Source: JASTVH01 sp042862465 (lineage in GTDB: Bacteria > Pseudomonadota > Gammaproteobacteria > Pseudomonadales > Oleiphilaceae). From it: DNA of 64,000 bases. Of the stretch, positions 42,720 through 50,549 are shown piece after piece. The position numbers were made by a program, and so were the translations under genes. The notes beneath the pieces are model-generated. The model was not told the DNA's origin. It ran no database searches and worked only from the letters and a program-made list of their open reading frames with translations. Position 1 is the first letter of the stretch, and each line of letters opens with the position of its first letter. The stretch spans positions 1-64,000 of the forward strand of contig JASTVH010000011.1 in NCBI GenBank assembly GCA_042862465.1, in the 5' to 3' direction.

Positions 42720-44585
42720 TTAAACGACCGACACGACACGAAACATGCCTGCGTCCATGTGGTACAGAAGGTGGCAATGGAAAGCCCAGTCACCCGGTGC
42801 ATCCGCTGTGATCAGCGCGGATACACGCTCGCCGGGTTTGACGGAAATCGTGTGTTTGCGTGGACGATATTCACCTGCACCGGTTTCCAGTTCCATCCAC
42901 ATGCCATGCAGGTGAATGGGGTGATCCATCATCGAGTCGTTGACCAGGATCAATCGCAGGCGCTCGCCATGGTAGAACTTGACCGGGCCATCGACTTCAG
43001 AGAACTTTTTGCCGTCGAACGACCACATGTAACGTTCCATATTGCCGGTAAGGTGCAGTTCCACCTCGCGTTCGGCCGGGCGCTTGTCGGGCCAGCCCTC
43101 AATGCTCTGCAACTGGGAATAAGTCAGCACCCGATGGTTGGCTGTTTCAAAGCCTACACCAGGGTCATCCAGACGCGATTGCGGGCTGGAAGCCACCATG
43201 GCCGCCCCGGGACCGTGATTATCAGGGCCATGGGATATCGGCCGACCCGCCGTCGGGACCTCATTCATCGTTGCTTTGTCCGAGCTCATCTTGTTCATTC
43301 CCGAGTCGGCGCCATTCATCATCATTTGGCCATGGGCTTTGTCGTTGCTGCCTGACATCATTTCCATCTTGCCACCCATGTCCATGCCGCTGTCCATGTT
43401 CATATCGCCGTCCTTGCCCATGGCGCCCATGCTCATCGCGCCCATGCCCATGGCGGCCATACCGCGCTCGGTTCGCGGATACATGGGCGGTACTGGCGCC
43501 TCCATTCCCTTGCGGGTGGCTAACGTTCCGCGCACATACCCCGACCGATCCTGTGACTGGGCAAACACGGTGTGAGCCGTGTCGGTTGGCTGTACAATCA
43601 CGTCGTAGGTTTCCGCCACGCCAATGCGGAATTCATCCGTTTCAACGGGTTGCACTGGTTGGCCGTCAGCGGAAATAACCGTCATCGGGAGTCCCGGGAT
43701 ACGGACATCAAAGAAGGTCATCGCCGAGGCGTTGATGAATCTCAGGCGAATTTTCTCGCCGGGACGGAACAGCCCGGTCCAGTTGCTGGCGGAAGGCGAC
43801 CCGTTCATCAGGTAGGTATATTCAGAACCGGTTACATCCAGGATATCCCGGGGACTCATTCGCATTCTGCCCCACATGCCGGCTTTGCTCCACGCGGCAT
43901 CCCAGCCCATGGTTTCGACGTCCTTGAAGAAGTCGCCAACGGTGCGCTGGTTGTAGTTGTAGTAGCCCTCCGCCACTTTCAGATTCCGGAATACGTCGTC
44001 GGGAGAATCAAAGGTCCAGTCAGATAGAACCACAACGTATTCGCGATCGTAGGCCACCGATTCCGGCTCGGCAGGATCAATGATAATCGGCCCATAATGG
44101 CCCAGCTGTTCCTGAAGGCCAGAGTGGCTGTGGTACCAGTAGGTGCCGTGCTGTTCGACCGGAAAACGGTACTCAAACGTTTCGCCGGGCATGATGCCGG
44201 GAAAGCTGACGCCAGGAACGCCATCCATCTGGTACGGCAGAATCAGACCGTGCCAGTGAATGGATGTTGCCTCCGGTAGCGTATTGGTGACACGCAAGAT
44301 TGCCTCGCGCCCCTGTTTGAGGCGCACCAGAGGCGCTGGCAGAGTGCCGTTGATGGTGATGGGCTGTTCCGAGACTGTGCCCCCTATCTTGAGAGGTGTT
44401 CTCGCGACGGTCAGGTCGTAGATGTCAGCGCCATTACGCACGGTGTGAAATGCGTTCGTGTTGTCCAGTTGTCCTCTAGCATAGGCCGGCAACAAGCTGT
44501 CGAAACCGGCAAGAAGTCCCATCGTGGCAGCTCCTTGGATAAGGCGCCGCCTGGACATACCTGCATAGAAATGTCTATCGCTCAT
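42720..44585 (-). CDS. copA: CopA-type multicopper oxidase with Tat signal, second copy
   Basis: A 621-residue periplasmic copper oxidase. The N-terminus has a twin-arginine signal (MSRRRLIQGAATMGLLAG), so it is exported folded with copper. Copper sites are HWHG, HSHSG, HPIHLHG and HCHLLYHMDAGM. A Met-rich segment at about 385-445 (MGMGAMSMGAMG, MNMDSGMDMGGKMEMM and more) is the usual CopA copper-binding region. AGGAG precedes the ATG. The TTCAG box at 44642-44673 drives it, and the TCS2 genes are divergent. It differs from the Sec-exported copy at 8120 in signal and Met-rich region. Confidence 0.95.
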   Translation of the reverse strand: MSDRHFYAGMSRRRLIQGAATMGLLAGFDSLLPAYARGQLDNTNAFHTVRNGADIYDLTVARTPLKIGGTVSEQPITINGTLPAPLVRLKQGREAILRVTNTLPEATSIHWHGLILPYQMDGVPGVSFPGIMPGETFEYRFPVEQHGTYWYHSHSGLQEQLGHYGPIIIDPAEPESVAYDREYVVVLSDWTFDSPDDVFRNLKVAEGYYNYNQRTVGDFFKDVETMGWDAAWSKAGMWGRMRMSPRDILDVTGSEYTYLMNGSPSASNWTGLFRPGEKIRLRFINASAMTFFDVRIPGLPMTVISADGQPVQPVETDEFRIGVAETYDVIVQPTDTAHTVFAQSQDRSGYVRGTLATRKGMEAPVPPMYPRTERGMAAMGMGAMSMGAMGKDGDMNMDSGMDMGGKMEMMSGSNDKAHGQMMMNGADSGMNKMSSDKATMNEVPTAGRPISHGPDNHGPGAAMVASSPQSRLDDPGVGFETANHRVLTYSQLQSIEGWPDKRPAEREVELHLTGNMERYMWSFDGKKFSEVDGPVKFYHGERLRLILVNDSMMDHPIHLHGMWMELETGAGEYRPRKHTISVKPGERVSALITADAPGDWAFHCHLLYHMDAGMFRVVSVV

Positions 44586-44641
44586 AGGTTGCTCCTAAAA
44601 CCATGTATATACAGCTTCTTGCGTTCGTGACTCGATTATTG

Positions 44642-44673
44642 ATGCTACCCGGTGCAACTGAAATCAAACTGAA
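44642..44673 (-). promoter_or_regulatory. TTCAG direct-repeat box upstream of the second copA
   Basis: On the minus strand TTCAG (44673-44669) and TTCAG (44662-44658) are 11 bp apart, and TAGCAT (44647-44642) follows after exactly 10 bp. The copA start is at 44585. The divergent TCS2 regulator begins 120 bp away on the plus strand. Confidence 0.75.
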
Positions 44674-44792
44674 AAGTCGACCGGTAACCCCCCATTTTTA
44701 ACGGGTTGCTGTTTTTCTGGGGAGTTGCCGTTACTGGTACAATCCATGGCAGACTGGCGAAACTTTCCCACCACGAAAAACGGCGCTTACAA

Positions 44793-45464
44793 ATGAAAAT
44801 TCTGATTGTTGAGGACAATGCGGTACTTGCCAAAAGAATATCGGACTGGCTTGCGCAGGCGCACTACACAGTCGATATCGCCAAAACCGGCAAAGAAGCC
44901 GATTCGTTGATTGAAACGAGTTCCTACCAGGCCGTTATTCTCGATATCGGACTGCCCGATGAGAATGGACTTTCGTTAATGCAAAGATGGAGGAAAAACG
45001 GGAAAAAAGAGGCCATCCTTATTCTGACCGCACGTTCCAACTGGACCGAAAGAGTGGAGGGGTTGAATGCGGGAGCAGACGATTACCTCCCCAAACCGTT
45101 TGAGTTTGATGAGCTGAAAGCCCGGCTCAGTGCAATTATCCGCAGAAAGGACGGCAGAACGACAGACCAGATCAGTGTCGACGGATTCAGTCTCAACGCC
45201 AGCTACCGAACGCTTACCACGCCCGACCAGAAAGAATTCAGACTGACAGCTACGGAATTCCGCCTTTTACAGTGTTTCCTCCGTTCACCGGACCGGGTGT
45301 TTTCCCAGGACGAACTGGTTGAAACCCTCTACAACATAGAAAGATGCCCCACCAGAAATGTTGTCCAGGTTTACATAACCCGGCTTAGAAAAATAATAGG
45401 GGGCAATAAAATAAAAACATTGCGTGGCCAGGGCTACTACTTTGAAAAAGATGCTGCCCGCTGA
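44793..45464 (+). CDS. OmpR-family response regulator of two-component system 2
   Basis: A 223-residue regulator, paralogous to that of TCS1. The receiver has acidic Glu7/Asp8, phosphoacceptor Asp51 (ILDIGLPDENG) and the conserved Lys in LPKPF. The winged helix ends RLRKIIGGNKIKTLRGQGYYF. The ATG at 44793 is used; the extension to 44706 lies in the promoter region. It is divergent from the second copA, an arrangement that mirrors TCS1 and the first copA. Confidence 0.93.
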   Translation: MKILIVEDNAVLAKRISDWLAQAHYTVDIAKTGKEADSLIETSSYQAVILDIGLPDENGLSLMQRWRKNGKKEAILILTARSNWTERVEGLNAGADDYLPKPFEFDELKARLSAIIRRKDGRTTDQISVDGFSLNASYRTLTTPDQKEFRLTATEFRLLQCFLRSPDRVFSQDELVETLYNIERCPTRNVVQVYITRLRKIIGGNKIKTLRGQGYYFEKDAAR

Positions 45465-45493
45465 ACGCCCGATTTAACCAACCAGGTTAAAAT

Positions 45494-46816
45494 ATGTCTG
45501 CTCCGAAAAGTATCCGAAGAACAGCCATTCAGTATGGGGCTGTTTTCAGCCTCGTATATTTCACCCTGATATTCTTTTCACATGCCTACGTGATAAAACA
45601 ACTATCGGACGAGTCCAGGAAGCAACACCTGAGCAAAGAGCTGGAAAACTTTCAGGCAATCATTGACGCCGAGTCCCCGACAACTGACGACATCAGGAAC
45701 ATGATCCATCAGTTTGAAATGCTACTGGGGCATGCCATCGTTATCGAAACGGCAAGCGGGAGCGTCCTGACGAGCAATAACTTTGACCTGAGCCAAATGC
45801 AGGGCGCTGTGGAGAAGCCCGAGGGTTTTATTCACATAGCGCAGGGCGCGAACACGCTTTTCGGGCTCAGACGTACTTTCACCGCTACCGAAAAGCTGGC
45901 CTCAATCACCGTTCTTGAAACAGAAGGGGCACTCTCTGAACGACCGCTGAAGGCCCACCTGACATTGCTCGGTGCCTCGGCCGTTCTTCTGGTGATACTG
46001 CTGGCACTGATTGGAACAACCACCCATCTGACGCTAAAGCCCATCAGTAGGATAAAAGAGGATCTGAGACGGCTCCAATCCGGGAAACAGAGTCGTCTGA
46101 ACCCCCACGTGCCGGAAGAGTTTCGTCCGCTGATCCGGCAGCTCAATGATTTGCTCGAGCTGTCAAACCGGCGGCTGGACCGCCACCGCCGCCTGAATTC
46201 CGATCTCTCTCACCTGGTGAAAACCTCTATTTCCGCCAATCTTGCCATTCTGTCGGATATCGATACCTTGCCGCCGTCCCGGGAGGACGTTGTGTTTATG
46301 GCCTCTAACTTGCGGGAACTTAACAAATCCCTGAACTACCGGATGAGCAAAGCGGACATATCAGGCAGACAGATGGGACGGACGTGCATGCCGGTTGAAA
46401 TCACGGCAAGTGTCATCACCGTTATGGAAAGAATATTTCCCGATAAGGTTTTTCGCATCCACACCACCTTGCCTGAAAACTTCAACTGGCCAATGGAACG
46501 GCAGGATCTTTCAGAACTGCTTGGCAATTTACTCGAAAATGGTGGGAAGTGGTGCCAGACAACCGTCAACGTTACAATCGCCCGCACGTCATCAGAGCTC
46601 TCCATAGAAGTAACGGATGATGGCCCCGGAATTTCTCCCGAGGCGGCAGCCACTGTCATGAACAGGGGCACCAGGCTGGACGAAACGGTCGCCGGTTTTG
46701 GGCTCGGATTGTCCATCGTGTCCGAGATTGTCGAAGACAATCTCGGACAGATGAACATGGGTACCTCAAAAAACGGAGGAGCCAGCATTGTCATTCTACT
46801 GCCACTTCCGGATTAG
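45494..46816 (+). CDS. Sensor histidine kinase of two-component system 2
   Basis: A 440-residue inner membrane kinase. Membrane segments are at about 14-34 and 155-178, with a periplasmic sensor domain of about 120 residues between them. The phosphoacceptor is His240 in LSHLVKTSI, where the usual Pro after KT is Ser. The N box is GNLLENGGKW, G1 is DDGPG at 375-379 and G2 is GFGLGL at 401-406. The overall form is that of the TCS1 kinase, but sequence identity is modest. The gene lies 29 bp after the regulator. The signal is unknown; a metal is plausible from context. Confidence 0.9.
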   Translation: MSAPKSIRRTAIQYGAVFSLVYFTLIFFSHAYVIKQLSDESRKQHLSKELENFQAIIDAESPTTDDIRNMIHQFEMLLGHAIVIETASGSVLTSNNFDLSQMQGAVEKPEGFIHIAQGANTLFGLRRTFTATEKLASITVLETEGALSERPLKAHLTLLGASAVLLVILLALIGTTTHLTLKPISRIKEDLRRLQSGKQSRLNPHVPEEFRPLIRQLNDLLELSNRRLDRHRRLNSDLSHLVKTSISANLAILSDIDTLPPSREDVVFMASNLRELNKSLNYRMSKADISGRQMGRTCMPVEITASVITVMERIFPDKVFRIHTTLPENFNWPMERQDLSELLGNLLENGGKWCQTTVNVTIARTSSELSIEVTDDGPGISPEAAATVMNRGTRLDETVAGFGLGLSIVSEIVEDNLGQMNMGTSKNGGASIVILLPLPD

Positions 46817-46868
46817 AAAACCTCCAGAAAGGCAACCGTCGATGACGCAGCGCGGCTTCTCCCATTTT

Positions 46869-48561
46869 TTACCGTTGGATATCACTCACCTTGGCTCTTG
46901 AAAAGCGACCGAACAGAACCGGCAAAACAAAGAGTGTCAGGAAAGTTGCAGTCACGAGACCACCAACAATCACGCTGGCCAGTGGCTTCTGGATTTCCGC
47001 TCCCACGCCCGTCGACAACAGCATCGGTATCAAGCCGAGCGCCGAGGTTATTGCTGTCATCAAGACAGGACGTAAACGGGAGACGGCACCTTCAAACACC
47101 GCGGTATCCACGTTCAACCCATCCTGTATTCGCTGATTGATGCTTTCGACCATAACGACCCCGTTAAGCACCGCCACACCAAACAGTGTGATAAATCCAA
47201 CGGAACTGGGCACTGAAAGATACTGGCCGGAGACCCAGAGCGAAAAGACACCACCAATTACGGCAAGCGGCACGTTGACCAGAATCAACAGCGCTTGACC
47301 AACCGAACTGAAAGCGAAGTAGAGCAACAGCGCAATCAGCCCCAGAGATACAGGTACCACAATGGTCAATCGTTTCTGAGCTCGCTGCTGGTTTTCGAAC
47401 TGACCACCAATATCCACCGAATAGCCGGGGGGAAGGTTCACTTCTGACGCGATGGTATCCTGAATATCGGCAACCACACTGCCCATGTCACGACCCTGCA
47501 CATTGGACTGAATGACCACACGGCGCTGAACGTCGTCGCGGCGCACCTGGGGCGGGCCGGACTCAATAGACACATCGGCCACATCACCGAGTCTCACCCA
47601 GGCTCCGGAAGGCGCCTGCAACCTGAGATCAGCAATGGCATCCCGGTCTTCCCGGAAACGTTTGGCCAGGCGCACATAGATATCGTACCGCTCATTTCCG
47701 TTGATGATCTGGCCCGCGGCGGCACCACCCAGTCCGTCCCGGACGACACTCATCACATCAGACACGGCGAGTCCGTACCGGGAAAGTGCCTGACGGTCTG
47801 GCTGAACCACCAACTGCGCTTCACCGGCAATCTGCTCCATGGCCACGTCCCGGGTCCCCTGAACAGTTCGGACCGCCGCTTCGATCTGTTGGCCTTTCTC
47901 GGCCAGCACCTTGAGATCCGGGCCAAAGAGTTTGATGGCCAACTGCGCGCGGACACCAGACAACAATTCGTCAACCCGAGTTGCAATAGGCTGAGAAAAG
48001 TTAAACAGTAGCCCCGGGTGCTGTTCGAGCTTCGCCTCAAACAGGGCCTGCAATGCATAGCGATTACTGGCGCTGGTCCACTCGGCTGGTGGCTTGAGGC
48101 CAATGTAGATTTCGATGTTGTTGACGGGCTCCGGATCGCCGCCTATTTCCGGTCGGCCCGCCCGGGACAGCGCGTAGGTCACCTCTGGAAACTCCATCAG
48201 CATGGCCTCCAGTTTCGGCGCCACTTCAAGCGCCGTATCGAGGCTTGATGAAGGGGCCAGGGTCACCCGGAGGTTAATCGTGCCCTCTTCCAGTTCAGGC
48301 ACGAACTCCGTGCCCAGTCGTGGAACAATCAGCGCCGCCAGTACAACAAGAACCGCCGCCGCGCCAACAACCACGCGGCTATGCTTCAGTGACCAGGCAA
48401 GCCCCATGCGATAGAGCTTTTCCAGGGGTTTTAGAATGAAGCTTTCCCGCTCCCGGATACCCTTACAGAACATGTATGACGCCAGCGCGGGTACAACCAC
48501 CAGAGCGACGATCACCGCCGACACGATAGCCAGCATGATGCTGATTGCCATTGGCTGGAAC
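46869..48561 (-). pseudogene. Heavy-metal RND efflux pump, C-terminal half only
   Basis: The C-terminal 564 or so residues of a CzcA/CusA-type RND transporter. The remaining part begins FQPMAISIMLAIVSAVIVAL, equivalent to LFSPMAYTISFALIGALLLA of the intact pump at 50550, near its residue 475. It keeps the second periplasmic porter domain and helices 7-12 (VGFITLFGVAVLNGVVMVES). The N-terminal half, including the first porter domain and the proton-relay helix, is missing. The insertion sequence provides only an accidental TTG start. No functional pump can be made. Confidence 0.88.
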
Positions 48562-48625
48562 TGGTTCGCCCCCAATACAGTAGACGCCTGATAGCGTTAC
48601 ACTAACGCAAAATAGTCAGGTGTTG

Positions 48626-48907
48626 ATGATGAGCGGTAAACGCTATTCGGAAGAATTCAAAATTGAAGCGGTCAAGCAGGTGACGGAGCGGGGCTATAAG
48701 GTCACCGACGTCTGTCGCCGGTTAGGAATTACCTCGGGTAGTTTGTATAAGTGGATCAAGCTGTATGGCGATCCAGAGAGCCAGCACCAGCAGATCACCA
48801 ATCAGCAGGATGAGCTTCGAAAGCTCCGTTCGGAGTTGCGCCGGGTCACCGAGGAGCGCGACATCCTAAAAAAGGCCGCAGCGTTCTTTGCCAAAGAGTC
48901 CGAGTAA
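48626..48907 (+). CDS. IS3-family transposase OrfA
   Basis: A 93-residue helix-turn-helix protein (GKRYSEEFKIEAVKQVTERG, then DVCRRLGITSGSLYKWIKLY) followed by a coiled coil (QDELRKLRSELRRVTEERDI). The slippery heptamer AAAAAAG at 48868-48874 is in the zero frame as A AAA AAG, so a -1 shift gives an OrfAB fusion. The ATG at 48626 or 48629 is used. Confidence 0.85.
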   Translation: MMSGKRYSEEFKIEAVKQVTERGYKVTDVCRRLGITSGSLYKWIKLYGDPESQHQQITNQQDELRKLRSELRRVTEERDILKKAAAFFAKESE

Positions 48908-48945
48908 AGTATCGCTTCATCAGGGCTCACCAGAATGAGTTTCAG

Positions 48946-49779
48946 GTGCGTGTGATGTGCCGGGTGCTGAAGGTCCATTTCAGCGGATTCTATGCCTGGC
49001 GAAATTCACCGGAAAGCAGCCGTACCAAAGCCAACCGAAGACTACTGGGCCTCATCAAACAGTCCTGGCTCTTAAGTGGCGGCGTGTATGGTTATCGCAA
49101 TATCACTCTGGATCTCAGAGATCTCGGCGAGAGCTGTAGCAAGAACCGGGTCTACCGGTTAATGAGGACCGAAGGAATCCGTGCACAGCGGGGTTACAAG
49201 CGCCATAGAGGCTACTACGGAGGAGAGCCGGCCCATGTTGCACCCAATCATCTCAATCGCGAGTTTGATGTGGAGAAGCCGAACGAGCGCTGGGTGACTG
49301 ATATTACCTATATCCGCACGCATGAAGGATTTCTGTATTTGGCAGCAGTTTTGGATCTGTTCTCGCGGCAAGTCGTTGGCTGGTCCATGAAACCGAGAAT
49401 GTCGACAGACCTTGTGATGGATGCGCTCTTGATGGCGGCCTGGAGACGACGGCCCAAGGAGCGCGTTTTGGTTCATTCTGACCAGGGTTCTCAATACACC
49501 AGCCGAGAGTGGCGGGACTTTCTGGCCGAACACCGTCTCGAACCCAGCATGAGTCGTCGGGGCAACTGTCATGACAATGCTGTCGCCGAGAGCTTCTTCT
49601 CGTTACTCAAGAAAGAGCGGATCAAGAGAAAGATCTACAAGAGCCGTGAACTGGCTCGACAAGATATCTTCGATTACATCGAGATGTTTTATAACCCGGT
49701 CCGCAGACATGGCAGTAATGGCGGATTGTCTCCGGTAGACTTTGAAAAACAGTATTTCAGGCAGCTATCGAGCGTCTAG
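48946..49779 (+). CDS. IS3-family transposase OrfB (DDE integrase)
   Basis: A 277-residue integrase-like catalytic protein. Residues of the DDE triad are in RWVTDITYI, VHSDQGSQYTSREW and NAVAESFFSLLKKE. The N-terminal HTH_21 region (SGGVYGYRNITLDL) is typical of the IS3 group. The first in-frame start is GTG at 48946, but the frame is open upstream and the natural product is probably the OrfAB fusion. It appears intact. Confidence 0.88.
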   Translation: MRVMCRVLKVHFSGFYAWRNSPESSRTKANRRLLGLIKQSWLLSGGVYGYRNITLDLRDLGESCSKNRVYRLMRTEGIRAQRGYKRHRGYYGGEPAHVAPNHLNREFDVEKPNERWVTDITYIRTHEGFLYLAAVLDLFSRQVVGWSMKPRMSTDLVMDALLMAAWRRRPKERVLVHSDQGSQYTSREWRDFLAEHRLEPSMSRRGNCHDNAVAESFFSLLKKERIKRKIYKSRELARQDIFDYIEMFYNPVRRHGSNGGLSPVDFEKQYFRQLSSV

Positions 49780-49797
49780 AGTATAGGGGGCGAACCA

Positions 49798-49971
49798 AGC
49801 ATCCGCATCCCGGGCTGCCGCCTGCTCTGTCGCCGCCATGACATCCGGATGCTTGCTTATCTGGCCAGTGAGCCAGTTTGTCCAATTCACAGTCTCCGCT
49901 TGACCGAACAGAGGAATAGACAATAGTACTGAACACAGCAACGCCCTGGGCGAGTGCTTGCTTGCCTTCAT
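49798..49971 (-). pseudogene. Outer membrane efflux protein (CzcC/CusC type), N-terminal remnant
   Basis: The first 58 or so residues of a TolC-like outer membrane factor: a signal peptide (RALLCSVLLSIPLFGQA) and the start of the first helical hairpin (WLTGQISKHPDVMAATEQAA). The frame then runs into the insertion sequence and stops. An in-frame ATG at 50001 is a less likely start. Together with the half RND gene on the other side of the element, it marks the former first gene of an RND efflux operon. Confidence 0.72.
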
Positions 49972-50047
49972 CGACTTTCTCCGGAAGGGGTTGTTAGCCA
50001 CAATTCATGGGGGCGAGACGCCCATGACAAGGTAGGTAGAGGTGGAG

Positions 50048-50079
50048 ATAGTAAGTGAAAAGGTTGAAATGAACTTGAA
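50048..50079 (-). promoter_or_regulatory. Variant direct-repeat box (TTCAA type) of the disrupted RND operon
   Basis: On the minus strand TTCAA (50079-50075) and TTCAA (50068-50064) are 11 bp apart, and TACTAT (50053-50048) follows after exactly 10 bp. It lies about 80 bp before the efflux gene remnant. The layout is that of the TTCAG boxes with the last base changed. Confidence 0.55.
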
Positions 50080-50175
50080 TTTGGAAGGCATTAGCTCAGG
50101 GAACTTGAAAGTGCTCCTCAATAAGGGCGGGGAGAAGCGGCATCGCGACTCATGGCCACGATGCCGCCATCCAAT

Positions 50176-50532
50176 CTAGGAAAAGCGCTGGTTTGATGCC
50201 GGTTGAAGTGCGCTCTCGTCGGTCGCACCATCGTCGATACGAACAGCCCGAACCAGGCGGGATACAAGCACCTTGCCGTCACCCGGGTGCCCTTCCTGGG
50301 TTCTGCCCGTTCTGACAATGAGTTCCACAACTTCACCAGCGACATCATCGGTCGCTACGTCTATTTCCAGCTTGACCATCTTCACTTTCTCCAGAGGCGA
50401 CTCATCGCCGACCAGATGACCAAATTCGCTGAGAGACACGACAGCAATACTTGCCACCCCCTTAACTTTGGCCAGAGCATCAACCACATGCTCTGCCATC
50501 ACTTCTCTGACATACGCTTTTATTTCATACAT
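50176..50532 (-). CDS. PII-like protein of the heavy-metal efflux operon
   Basis: A 118-residue protein with the PII-like ferredoxin fold (MYEIKAYVREVMAEHVVDAL, then VVSLSEFGHLVGDE), followed by VKMVKLEIDVATDDVAGEVV. It lies 17 bp after the RND pump gene. A distinct group of PII-superfamily proteins (called PII-NG in the literature, as I recall) is known to be encoded next to CusA/CzcA-type pumps. Its T-loop lacks the classical uridylylation site. It may sense a nucleotide or metal and act on the pump. It is related in fold, but not closely in sequence, to the PII-like protein at 37660. Confidence 0.8.
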   Translation of the reverse strand: MYEIKAYVREVMAEHVVDALAKVKGVASIAVVSLSEFGHLVGDESPLEKVKMVKLEIDVATDDVAGEVVELIVRTGRTQEGHPGDGKVLVSRLVRAVRIDDGATDESALQPASNQRFS

Positions 50533-50549
50533 AAACCGTCTCCTGACTA

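Larger units (their letters stand above)
48562..49797 (+). mobile_element. IS3-family insertion sequence that replaced part of an RND operon
   Basis: A 1236-bp element. The left end reads TGGTTCGCCCCC then ATAC then TAGACGC, and the complement of the right end reads TGGTTCGCCCCC then ATAC then TAGACGC. The terminal inverted repeats thus match at 16 of the first 19 positions and continue inward. It encodes orfA and orfB with a slippery A6G sequence. No target duplication is visible: AAC lies on the left and AGC on the right. The flanking genes are two different parts of an efflux operon, which indicates a deletion next to the element. Confidence 0.85.

Noticed and set aside
48581..49778. Shorter boundaries for the second insertion sequence at TAGACGC/GCGTCTA
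   Set aside because: The inverted repeat continues outward to TGGTTCGCCCCC on both sides, so the element is longer (48562-49797).
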